From Nocardiopsis quinghaiensis (GTDB lineage: Bacteria > Actinomycetota > Actinomycetes > Streptosporangiales > Streptosporangiaceae), in assembly GCF_008638365.1 (NCBI RefSeq), contig NZ_VWVU01000001.1, positions 1 through 64,000 on the forward strand: DNA of 64,000 nucleotides, in the 5' to 3' direction. Of the stretch, positions 25,356 to 33,226 are shown piece by piece (the first letter of the stretch is position 1; each line of letters starts with the position of its first letter). The position numbers and the translations under genes were made by a program. Under the pieces are notes generated by a model. It made no database searches and was not told the origin of the DNA. It was given only the letters and a program-made list of their open reading frames with translations.

Positions 25356-26537
25356 CTAGAACGCCGTCAGGGTGATGTCGAGTTCCGCGGGGCCGTGGTC
25401 CTGGATGTAGGACGCGAAGCCCGCCACGTCGTCGAAGGCGAACCCGTACGCCTTGCCGTCCACGGTGTGCTCGTGGAAGACCCCGGCGTAGCGGTTGGTG
25501 ACCTCCGCCAGGTAGAAGGTGCCGGGGTCGCTGGTGGGCTGTTCGGAGGAGGTCAGCAGGGTGGACCGGTTGAGGGCGGCGCCCAGGATGGCCGCGACCG
25601 GGCCGGTGAGCCCGTCGTTGGGGGCGGCCAGGTTGCCGTCGCAGAAGAAGACGTCCCTGGTCGAGGGCCGGGAGATGGGGGCCACGCCGCCGTCGAAGAC
25701 GAACTGGTCGCCCCGCACCCGCCCGGTGAAGGTCCCCTCGTTGGTGGTGACACGCAGGTCGTTGGCGGCGTAGTGGGCCCAGACCTCGTTGATGTAGGGG
25801 TCGTAGTAGTCGGCGGGGAACAGCCCGGCGTCGATCCCGTGTCCGGGTGCGATCACCCGCAGGTCGTCGACGACGAGCGACGAGAAGACGGGGTCCGCGG
25901 CGAGGGTCTCGAACACGGCGTCGCGCCCGCCGGGCGCGAAGGTGCCGGTGGTCTGGTCGGCGTCTCCGGTCAGCCGGATACCGATCGGGACGCTGAACTG
26001 GTCCACCATGCTGGTGTTGCAGAACATCCCGTCCTCGTTGTGGGTGAACTCGACCGAGTCGTGCAGCACGCCGAACCCGTGGTCGCTCTCCACCCAGCCC
26101 GCGGGGAGCTGGAGGGCGGGGTTGCCGTTGCCGTCGGCGACGATGCGGATGCCGAGCTTGCCGCCGAGCGCGATGTAGATCCGTCCGGACATGTAGGGCA
26201 GGCTCATGTCGGCGGACAGGGCGTCGAGCGGGATCGAGTAGTCGGTGTATCCGCCGTCGGTGTTGTCGTCCACGCTGACCGGGTGCGGTGTCCCGGAGGA
26301 GTCCACCCAGCAGTGCTGGTCGGTGGTCAGGTCGGTGCCGACGACGTAGACGAGGACCTCGCCGTCGGAGTAGCGCCCCGTCGCGTTGGTGACGCCGACC
26401 GGGAGTGCTCCCGGGTTGGCGCCGCCGCCGGTGTTCGACTGGAGCGATGTCTGGCTGCCCGAGGGGGAGCAGGCGCCGAGCAGGGGAGCCCCGGCGGCCA
26501 GGGACACTCCTCCGAGGAAGAGTCTGCGGTTGATCAT
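25356..26537 (-). CDS. GH64 family beta-1,3-glucanase-like lipoprotein
   Basis: A 393-aa exported protein. The N-terminus RRLFLGGVSLAAGAPLLGAC combines a twin-arginine-like start with a lipobox, so it is probably a Tat-exported lipoprotein. The mature part has the GH64/thaumatin-like pattern: VYVVGTDL, WVESDHGFGVLHDSVEFTHNEDGMFCNTSMVDQFSVPIGI, and DYYDPYINEVWAHY. GH64 enzymes cut beta-1,3-glucans into laminaripentaose, acting on fungal walls. The ATG at 26537 has AAGGAG; the upstream frame is a shadow. Upstream of the start a 245-base gap, AT-richer near 26570-26600, holds its promoter. Confidence 0.85.
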   Translation of the reverse strand: MINRRLFLGGVSLAAGAPLLGACSPSGSQTSLQSNTGGGANPGALPVGVTNATGRYSDGEVLVYVVGTDLTTDQHCWVDSSGTPHPVSVDDNTDGGYTDYSIPLDALSADMSLPYMSGRIYIALGGKLGIRIVADGNGNPALQLPAGWVESDHGFGVLHDSVEFTHNEDGMFCNTSMVDQFSVPIGIRLTGDADQTTGTFAPGGRDAVFETLAADPVFSSLVVDDLRVIAPGHGIDAGLFPADYYDPYINEVWAHYAANDLRVTTNEGTFTGRVRGDQFVFDGGVAPISRPSTRDVFFCDGNLAAPNDGLTGPVAAILGAALNRSTLLTSSEQPTSDPGTFYLAEVTNRYAGVFHEHTVDGKAYGFAFDDVAGFASYIQDHGPAELDITLTAF

Positions 26538-26783
26538 TTCCGTCTCCTTGAGTAGCGGGTAGAGACTGGAAGCTAAGTGATCATTTAGTAACGCTCGCGT
26601 CAACCGGTGTAACCGCATGTGTTTCCGGGGGTGGATGTTTCCCGTGGTGACAATGGGGGCTTGTGTCCTGGATCACACCATGGGTGCGCGGGTGGAGAGG
26701 AGGACCTTCCCCGCGGAGGCTTCCGGGTTCCCTCCGGCGCGGGCGGTGCGACCCCGGTCGAGCCGGGGCCGCACGCGGCCGGG

Positions 26784-27272
26784 TCAGCCGACGGCCGCCG
26801 CCCGGTACGGCCGAGCGTTCAGGAGGGTGACCCCGATGACCGCGCCCCGCGGCGCGGTGAACGTGCGCCGCTCACCCCGGCGGGCTCCCACCAGCGAAGC
26901 GCCCAGCGGTGAGTCGGGGGAGTACACGGTCACCCTGTCCGCCACGGACGCGTCCCGGACGCCGAGCAGGAACTCCTCGGTCCCCTCCTCGCCGTCGTAG
27001 CGGATGGTGAGCACCTTGCCGGGGGAGGCGATCCCGTCGTCGGGGGCGGCCTCCTCCACCACGGCCTCGCTGAGCAGCCTCTCGATGGTCTGCACGCGGG
27101 CCTGCCGCACGGCCGGGTCGTGAATGTAGCGGGGCGCGGGGAGTGTGTCCCCCGCGCCCCCGTCCGACCCGGTCCCCGGATCGCCGTCGGGTAGCGCGCG
27201 CAGTGCCCGGAGCTCCTCCCGGAGCCGCTCGTGGGCCTCCCGTGTCATCCATCGTTCGGTGGTCTTCGCCAT
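26784..27272 (-). CDS. GreA/GreB family transcription elongation factor-like protein
   Basis: A 162-aa protein. The N-terminal half is a shortened coiled-coil (MTREAHERLREELRALRAL, then a Gly/Asp-rich insert), and the C-terminal half is the FKBP-like Gre domain (GKVLTIRYDGEEGTEEFLLGVRD, VYSPDSPLGASLVGARRGERRTF). Gre factors stimulate RNA cleavage in backtracked RNA polymerase. The coiled coil contains a low-complexity insertion and is less regular than in true GreA, so this is more likely a Gre paralogue. The ATG at 27272 has AAGGAAAG. It is divergent from the PucR gene. Confidence 0.82.
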   Translation of the reverse strand: MAKTTERWMTREAHERLREELRALRALPDGDPGTGSDGGAGDTLPAPRYIHDPAVRQARVQTIERLLSEAVVEEAAPDDGIASPGKVLTIRYDGEEGTEEFLLGVRDASVADRVTVYSPDSPLGASLVGARRGERRTFTAPRGAVIGVTLLNARPYRAAAVG

Positions 27273-27465
27273 GGGACTTTCCTTGTCTTCACAGGCCGCC
27301 CACGGACCGGACCGTGGACGGATAAACACAGCGAGGGCCGGGGGTGCTGCCGCTCATGACGAGTGTGTCCACGATCGCGGTGCCGAGCGTTATCCTCAGG
27401 TCACAAACAGGTGATCGTTCTTTGTGGGAAGAGCACAACACCCCTGCCGGGGGAAGGGGGAAGCC

Positions 27466-29028
27466 GTGATCCACCTCGACCGCCTCGTCAACGTCCTGGG
27501 CGGGTACGGCGCCCGGCTGGTCGGCCCGGAACCGCTGCGCCGCCGGGAGCTGCGCAGCGTGGCCGTGCACGATCCCACCGACGACGTGCTGTTCCCGGGT
27601 GACGCGTTCCTCGCGGTCGGCGTGGACTCGGCGGCCGAGGCCGTGCGCCTCGCCGAGCGGGCCCGCGCGACCGTCGTCATCGTCCGGTCCGCCGACGAGC
27701 CCGACGACGAGGTGCGCGGGCGCCTCCGGGAGAGCGGCCCCGCCCTTCTCACCGTGGACCCCGCGGTGTCGTGGAGCCAGATATCCGGCGTCGTCTACGG
27801 ACTGGTGCTGGAAGGACGCGAGACCGAGGCCGGACGCGGCCCCAGCGACCTGTTCGCACTCGCCGACACCCTCGCCTCCGAGGTCGACGGGCCCGTCACC
27901 ATCGAGGACCGCGCGTCCCGGGTGGTCGCCTACTCCGCCTCCCAGGGGGACACCGACCCGGTACGGCGCGACACCCTTGTGGACCGGCGGGTACCGGAGG
28001 CGGTCCGGGAGCGGCTCGGCGTGGACGGGGTGTTCACCCGGTTGGCGGCGTCCACCGAACCCCGCTTCGTCCCGGGAGTGCCCGCGCTCGGCCTGGGCGG
28101 GCGCACCGCCGTGCCCATCCGGGTGGGCCGCGAGCTCCTGGGATCGCTGTGGGTGGTGTGCGGGGCCCCGCTGGACGCGGAGCGGTCGCGGGCGCTCCGC
28201 GAGGGCGCGTACACGGTCGGCCTGCACATGCTGAGGGCCCGGGTGAGCAGTGACCTGGAGAGGCAGGTCGAGTCGGAGTCGGTGATCGATCTCCTGGAGG
28301 GGTCGGCCGACCCGGCGCAGACGGCCGGACGGATCGGCCTGCTCGCCGAGGGGCTGCGGGTGATCGCCTTCCAGACCCGCGACCGAGGCGAGCCCGAGGC
28401 CGCGATCCTGCACCTGTTCGAACAGGTCACCACCGGTTTCGGGTGGTCGCGCCCGGGGCGCAGCACACTGCTGGGGACCACCGTGTACACGGTGCTGCCC
28501 TGCGGGGGCGATCCCGCTCCCGCGGTGGGGTGGGCGCGCTCCACGCTGCGCGCCCTGCCCGGGTCCCCGGGCTTCGTCGTCGGTGTGGGCGGTGTCGCCG
28601 GCATCTCGGACCTGCCCGCGAGCAGACAGGAGGCGGACGAGTGCCTGGCCCTGCGCGGGCGGGCGCCGGAGGGAGCCGACGCGCTCGTCTACGACGACGC
28701 CTGGCACCTCGTGCTGCTGCGCCGTCTGCGGCTGGTGGCCGAGAGCGGCCGTCTGCCCGTCCGGAACCCGGCGGCGGACCTGGTGCGGCATGACGCCGAG
28801 CATGGCACGGACCACGCGCGTACGCTCCGCACCTGGTTGTACGCGCACGGCGACCTGGGGCGGGCCGCGGAGTCCCTGGGCCTGCACCCGAACACGGTGC
28901 GGTACCGGTTGCGCCGGATGGGCGCGGTCGCGGACCTGCGGCTGCACGAACCGGAGGCCCGCGTGGCGATGACGGTCGCGTTGACCGCTCTCGTGGACGG
29001 CCCCGGGGAGGGCGCCGCCGGGACGTGA
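27466..29028 (+). CDS. PucR-family transcriptional regulator
   Basis: A 520-aa regulator. The N-terminal part is a PucR-like purine catabolism domain (VAVHDPTDDVLFPGDAFLAVGV), the middle is GAF/GGDEF-like, and the C-terminal PucR helix-turn-helix reads TLRTWLYAHGDLGRAAESLGLHPNTVRYRLRRM. Such activators often control an adjacent catabolic operon. The GTG at 27466 follows GGGGGAAG. Directly downstream lies only the frameshifted end of an aldehyde dehydrogenase, so the regulator may have lost its local target. Confidence 0.9.
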   Translation: MIHLDRLVNVLGGYGARLVGPEPLRRRELRSVAVHDPTDDVLFPGDAFLAVGVDSAAEAVRLAERARATVVIVRSADEPDDEVRGRLRESGPALLTVDPAVSWSQISGVVYGLVLEGRETEAGRGPSDLFALADTLASEVDGPVTIEDRASRVVAYSASQGDTDPVRRDTLVDRRVPEAVRERLGVDGVFTRLAASTEPRFVPGVPALGLGGRTAVPIRVGRELLGSLWVVCGAPLDAERSRALREGAYTVGLHMLRARVSSDLERQVESESVIDLLEGSADPAQTAGRIGLLAEGLRVIAFQTRDRGEPEAAILHLFEQVTTGFGWSRPGRSTLLGTTVYTVLPCGGDPAPAVGWARSTLRALPGSPGFVVGVGGVAGISDLPASRQEADECLALRGRAPEGADALVYDDAWHLVLLRRLRLVAESGRLPVRNPAADLVRHDAEHGTDHARTLRTWLYAHGDLGRAAESLGLHPNTVRYRLRRMGAVADLRLHEPEARVAMTVALTALVDGPGEGAAGT

Positions 29029-29138
29029 CCCCGGCGGTCCGTGTCCCGGTGCGGCCGGAGCACCCGGTGCGGAGCTCGGTTCCAGAGGCCGGGCGTCACC
29101 ACGGCGGACAGGTCCAACGGGGACGGACACGGGTGCGG

Positions 29139-29380
29139 TACGCCGCCCCGACCGTCTGCGAGGGCCGGAACAGCACGCGGGTCCTCCAGGAGGAGATCTC
29201 CGGCCCGGTGTGGTGTCGGTGACCCGCTTCGACGACTATGTCAGGACCGCCGACGGCACCCTGTACGGGCTGGGGCGGGCGTGTGGTCGCGCGACGGCGA
29301 CACCGCCTACTGCGCGGGCCTCGACGTCCAGGCGGGCCGCGTGCGGGTGAACGGCCACCACGCCTACCGGGCCATGCCGC
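29139..29380 (+). pseudogene. C-terminal remnant of an aldehyde dehydrogenase, frameshifted and truncated
   Basis: Three reading-frame segments join into a recognisable aldehyde dehydrogenase tail: [19 protein letters not shown] then ISGPV (to 29210), [19 protein letters not shown] then LG (29213-29275), and [14 protein letters not shown] to [15 protein letters not shown] (to about 29375). Two extra bases near 29211 and one missing base near 29276 separate them. The final part with the GGYKQSGIGRE motif is missing, and so is the whole catalytic N-terminus. The remnant runs into the 3' end of mnhG, whose stop codon (29364-29366) lies inside it, so a deletion fused the two loci. Confidence 0.8.
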
Positions 29381-29759
29381 TCCCGGGGACGTCGCCCTCG
29401 GTCCTCAGGCGCTCGGCGAGCTCGTCGTGCGCCATCAGGCTCTCGTCGATACGCCCGGTCCGGTAGCCCACCCGTGCGGTGATGTGGCCCGCCACGGGGA
29501 TGGTCACCGTCTGGAAGAGCGCCACCAGCACCAGCGTCCCGACGTTGAACACGTTGGTCTCCACCGGGACCAGCCGGAGACCGATTCCCACCAGCACCAG
29601 CAGGAGTCCCAGCACCTGCGGCTTGGCGGCGGTGTGCATGCGTGAGAGCAGGTCGGGAAAGCGGACCAGCCCGATCCCGGCCACGAGGGAGAGCACGGAC
29701 CCGGCCAGGATGCACAGGATCGCCACCCAGTCCAGGACGGTGCCGAGCGTCTCGCTCAT
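29364..29759 (-). CDS. mnhG: Na+/H+ antiporter (Mrp) subunit G
   Basis: A 131-aa membrane protein with three hydrophobic segments ([65 protein letters not shown]) and the family motif [19 protein letters not shown]. It is the last gene of the mnh operon and its ATG overlaps the mnhF stop. The C-terminal tail ([16 protein letters not shown]) may be altered, because its end lies in sequence derived from an aldehyde dehydrogenase gene. Confidence 0.92.
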   Translation of the reverse strand: MSETLGTVLDWVAILCILAGSVLSLVAGIGLVRFPDLLSRMHTAAKPQVLGLLLVLVGIGLRLVPVETNVFNVGTLVLVALFQTVTIPVAGHITARVGYRTGRIDESLMAHDELAERLRTEGDVPGSGMAR

Positions 29760-30106
29760 GGGTTCTCCCCCTTCTCCGACCCGGGGACGGCGTCGGTGGG
29801 TGTCGCGGTGGTCGGATGCGCCTCGGTCGTCGTGGGGATGTGCTCCTGCTGTGTGCGCCGGGCGACGAACTTGGCGATGCTGACCGACCCGACGAAGCCC
29901 AGCAGGGACAGCACCAGCAGGGTCGGCAGCACCGTGGGGTCACGGTGGAAGGCGGCGTAGGCCCCCGCGCCGGTCAGCGCCGAGGCGATCAGCACGTCCA
30001 CGGACAGTGCCCGGTCCAGGATGCTCGGCCCCATCAGCATCCGGACCATGCCCAGTAGCGCCGCCACCCCGAGCATGACGCCGATGGCGATCCACAGAGC
30101 GTTCAC
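29756..30106 (-). CDS. mnhF: Na+/H+ antiporter (Mrp) subunit F
   Basis: A 116-aa protein with three TM segments and the MnhF motif MVRMLMGPSILDRALSVDVLIA, followed by a hydrophilic Thr/Pro-rich tail of about 30 residues that is longer than usual. The GTG at 30106 follows GGAGGGG and overlaps the mnhE stop (GTGA). It works as part of the multi-subunit antiporter that exports Na+ in exchange for H+. Confidence 0.92.
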   Translation of the reverse strand: MNALWIAIGVMLGVAALLGMVRMLMGPSILDRALSVDVLIASALTGAGAYAAFHRDPTVLPTLLVLSLLGFVGSVSIAKFVARRTQQEHIPTTTEAHPTTATPTDAVPGSEKGENP

Positions 30107-30738
30107 GGCCCCTCCTTCCCCTCGTGCCTCTTCCGTGCCTCGCGCTTCTCGGGTCCGCCGGCCCGCAGCGCGGCGATGTCCTCGTGGGTACCCAGGGCCA
30201 TCACGAACCGTCTCTCCAGCTTCCAGACGTCCCGGCGGCCCCGCTCGATGGCCTCGTCGTCCTCCACGCCCAGCATGTGCACGTACAGGACGCGGTCGGG
30301 CCGGTTGACCTCGACGATCAGGGTGCCGGGGATGATCGAGGCGGCGATCGCGGTGCACACCATCGTCAGGTCCGAGTCGGTGCGCATCCGCACCGCCACC
30401 ACCGAGTTGCGCACCTGCCCGGGGGTGAAGACCAGCACCGTCACCTGGAAGCTGGCCACGACTATCTCGACGAACACGTACAGGAGCAGCCGGACCAGGT
30501 TCACCGGATGGAAGCGGGGCCCCGGCGTGATCGGCGGCATCGGGAACAGCACCATGATCAGCACCGACACCAGGAAGCCCAGGACCAGCAGGCCCAGTGA
30601 CTCCCAACGCAGCTGGAAGCCCTTGAAGAGCAGCATCCACACCAGGGTCATGCCGAGCGCGACCGGGACCTGCACCTTGCCCAGGCGCCTGCGTAGCGCG
30701 GTCAGGCCGGTCCTCTTCTTCTTCCGCAGTCTGGTCAC
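30103..30738 (-). CDS. mnhE: Na+/H+ antiporter (Mrp) subunit E
   Basis: A 211-aa membrane protein with the MnhE pattern: basic N-terminus, two to three TM helices (LGMTLVWMLLFKGF, LGLLVLGFLVSVLIMVLFP, LLLYVFVEIVVASFQVTVLVF), then the conserved cytoplasmic TMVCTAIAASIIPGTLIVEV segment. The charged C-terminus is longer than in the shortest homologues. Start and stop overlap the neighbouring mnh genes by four bases each. Confidence 0.92.
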   Translation of the reverse strand: MTRLRKKKRTGLTALRRRLGKVQVPVALGMTLVWMLLFKGFQLRWESLGLLVLGFLVSVLIMVLFPMPPITPGPRFHPVNLVRLLLYVFVEIVVASFQVTVLVFTPGQVRNSVVAVRMRTDSDLTMVCTAIAASIIPGTLIVEVNRPDRVLYVHMLGVEDDEAIERGRRDVWKLERRFVMALGTHEDIAALRAGGPEKREARKRHEGKEGP

Positions 30739-32399
30739 CGGTCGCCTCCGAGAACGGCCTCGATGTAGAGGGTGCGTGCCTGGAGTTCGACGGCCGCGTC
30801 GTGGGAGTACTCGATCAGCGGCCCCGCGAACACCGTCAGGGCGACGTTGAACGCCACCAGCGCGACCGTGGCGCCGACCATGCTCTTCGGCAGGACCACC
30901 GACGTGACCACCGACGTGGCCGCGGTCGCGGTGTCCCTCAGCCGGGAGGACGGTCCGACCGCATCACCGGGGCCGAGCGCCGCGGTGGAGGGGTCGTCGG
31001 TCTCGACGTCCTCCAGCACGGTACCGGGCTCGGCCACCATGCCCTCGGACGGCCTTCGCCAGAACGCGTAGTTCCACACCCGGGCGATGACGTACAGGGT
31101 CAGCAGGCTCGTGAGCACCGACGTGCCCACCAGGGTGTAGGCGAGCGGGGTTCCCGCCGCCACACCGGCCTGCAGAAGGCCGACCTTGCCGAGGAACCCC
31201 GACAGCGGCGGGATGCCGCCCAGGCTCATCGCCGGGATGAAGAACAGGACCGCCAGTACCGGCGCGATCCGCGCCAGGCCGCCCAGCTGGTCCAGGGACG
31301 TGCTCCCGCCCCGGCGCTCGATCAGACCCGTGACCAGGAACAGCGTGGTCTGCACCGTGATGTGGTGCGCGATGTAGAACACCGCGCCCGCCATGCCCTG
31401 CTCGCTGCCCAGGGCCACGCCGAAGACCATGTACCCGATGTGGCTGATCAGTGTGAACGACAGCAGCCGCTTGATGTCGGTCTGCGCGACGGCGCCCAGG
31501 ATGCCCATGATCATGGTCGCCAGCGCCACGCACATCAGCAGGCCGTTGAGCTGCTCGCCGGGGAACAGCAGGGTCTGCGTGCGGATGATCGCGTACACGC
31601 CCACCTTGGTGAGCAGACCCGCGAACACCGCGGTGACCGGTGCGGGCGCCGTCGGGTAGGAGTCGGGCAGCCAGGCGGCCAGCGGGAACACCGCCGCCTT
31701 GATGCCGAAGGCGAACAGCAGCATGATCTGCAGGATCGCCCTGAGGTCGGTGGACAGCTCCGGCAGCCGCTCGCCGAGGTGGGCCATGTTCACCGTGCCG
31801 GTGGCGCCGAAGACCAGCGCGATGGCGATCAGGAACAGCACCGACGACACCAGCGACACCACGACGTAGGTGGCGCCCGCGCGCATACGGGACTGCGTGC
31901 CGCCCAGGGTCAGCAGTACGTAGCTGGCGGTCAGCAGGATCTCGAACCCGACGTACAGGTTGAAGAGGTCGCCGGCCATGAAGGCGTTGGACACGCCCGC
32001 CACCAGGATCAGGTAGGTCGGCTGGTACACCGACAGGGGCGCCACCTCGGCCTTGCCCACCATGCCCTGGCCGATGGAGTACACCAGCACGGCCAGTGTG
32101 ATCGCCGCCGACACCGTCACCAGCAGCGCGGACAGCCGGTCGACGACCAGGGTGATGCCGATCGGCGCCTCCCAGCCGCCCACCTGCACGGCCAGCGGAC
32201 CGAACTCGTGCACGCCCAGCATCAGCACCAGGCCGATGGCCAGGACCAGGGCCAGCGAGATGACGCTCAGCCACTGCTGCAGACGGGACCAACGGATGCC
32301 GAGGGCCAGTTTCACACCGGCCGTGAACAGCGGGAGCACCACGGGCAGGGGGATGAGGTAGTGCAGGATCCCGGAGAGGTGGTCCACACCCATGGTCAC
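30735..32399 (-). CDS. mnhD: Na+/H+ antiporter (Mrp) subunit D
   Basis: A 554-aa multi-pass protein related to the proton-pumping subunits of complex I. It has about 14 TM helices, including the conserved FNLYVGFEILLTASYVLL and the KAAVFPLAAWLPDSYPTAPAPVTAVFAGLLTKVGVYAIIR regions with the essential Lys and Glu of the proton path. A long hydrophilic loop (EPGTVLEDVETDDPSTAALGP) precedes the last TM. The GTG at 32399 overlaps the mnhC stop; an ATG two codons later is also possible. Confidence 0.94.
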   Translation of the reverse strand: MTMGVDHLSGILHYLIPLPVVLPLFTAGVKLALGIRWSRLQQWLSVISLALVLAIGLVLMLGVHEFGPLAVQVGGWEAPIGITLVVDRLSALLVTVSAAITLAVLVYSIGQGMVGKAEVAPLSVYQPTYLILVAGVSNAFMAGDLFNLYVGFEILLTASYVLLTLGGTQSRMRAGATYVVVSLVSSVLFLIAIALVFGATGTVNMAHLGERLPELSTDLRAILQIMLLFAFGIKAAVFPLAAWLPDSYPTAPAPVTAVFAGLLTKVGVYAIIRTQTLLFPGEQLNGLLMCVALATMIMGILGAVAQTDIKRLLSFTLISHIGYMVFGVALGSEQGMAGAVFYIAHHITVQTTLFLVTGLIERRGGSTSLDQLGGLARIAPVLAVLFFIPAMSLGGIPPLSGFLGKVGLLQAGVAAGTPLAYTLVGTSVLTSLLTLYVIARVWNYAFWRRPSEGMVAEPGTVLEDVETDDPSTAALGPGDAVGPSSRLRDTATAATSVVTSVVLPKSMVGATVALVAFNVALTVFAGPLIEYSHDAAVELQARTLYIEAVLGGDR

Positions 32400-33226
32400 T
32401 CGCTCCCTTGCAGGTCGCTGTCCTCGGCGCGGGCCAGGCGCTCGCGCTCGGCCCGCATGGTCTGGCGCGCCTGGCGCCGCTGCGAGCGAACGCGGCGGCG
32501 CAGCTCACGCCACAGCTCGCGCTCGGCGGCGCGGTCGGCCCGCCGGTGCTCGCGCAGCCGCTTCCGCCCCTGCCGGATCCGGCCGCGCAGTTCCTGGACC
32601 TGGGCGGTCATGCTCTCCGCGCGGTCGCTCAGGCGGCGCATGGTCTCCTGGGACCGCTCGTCGGGGTCGTTGTCCTCGGCCTCCAGCTCGTAGCGGGCCA
32701 GTTCGGCCTGTGCCCTGGCGATCTCGGCCTTGATACGTGCCTGCTCGGCCAGCTCCTGGGCGTCGGCGACGGCGATGGTCGCCTGGAGTTCGGCGCGCTG
32801 GCGGCGGATGTCGGCCTGGAGCCTGCGCCGCTCCTTGAGGAAGCGCTGGCGCACGGCGCGGCGGCCCTCGCCCTGGACGATGCGCAGGTCCTCGACGTCG
32901 TCCTGTACCTCGTCGTTGCCCTCCAGCTGCCAGCTCCGATAGGCCATGGCGAGGAGGAACGCGGTGATGCCGAGGGTGATGACGAGTGCGGTCAGGATCA
33001 TCGCCTGCGGCAGCGGGTCGGTCATGTCCTCGGGGTCCGTGAGCCACAGGACCGGCGGCCTGCCGGGCTCACCCGCCATGGACAGGATCATCAGGTTGAC
33101 GCCGTTGCTCAGCATGATGAAGCCGAGGAGCACACGGGTGAGGCTGCGCTCCAGCAGGAGCACGACGCCCACCGCGGCGAGGACGCCGACGACGATGACG
33201 ATGACCAGACTGGGTGACTCGTTCAC
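32396..33226 (-). CDS. mnhC: Na+/H+ antiporter (Mrp) subunit C with long coiled-coil extension
   Basis: A 276-aa protein. Residues 1-100 are a normal MnhC/NuoK-like subunit with three TM helices (LLLERSLTRVLLGFIMLSNGVNLMILSM and PLPQAMILTALVITLGITAFLLAMAYR). Residues 105-276 form a highly charged helical tail rich in Arg, Glu, Gln and Ala (LKERRRLQADIRRQRAELQ, EQARIKAEIARAQAELARYE, MRRLSDRAESMTAQVQELRG), predicted by eye to be a coiled coil. Usual MnhC proteins are only about 110-130 residues long. The tail should be cytoplasmic. The GTG at 33226 follows GAGGAGG and overlaps the mnhA stop. Confidence 0.92.
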   Translation of the reverse strand: MNESPSLVIVIVVGVLAAVGVVLLLERSLTRVLLGFIMLSNGVNLMILSMAGEPGRPPVLWLTDPEDMTDPLPQAMILTALVITLGITAFLLAMAYRSWQLEGNDEVQDDVEDLRIVQGEGRRAVRQRFLKERRRLQADIRRQRAELQATIAVADAQELAEQARIKAEIARAQAELARYELEAEDNDPDERSQETMRRLSDRAESMTAQVQELRGRIRQGRKRLREHRRADRAAERELWRELRRRVRSQRRQARQTMRAERERLARAEDSDLQGSE

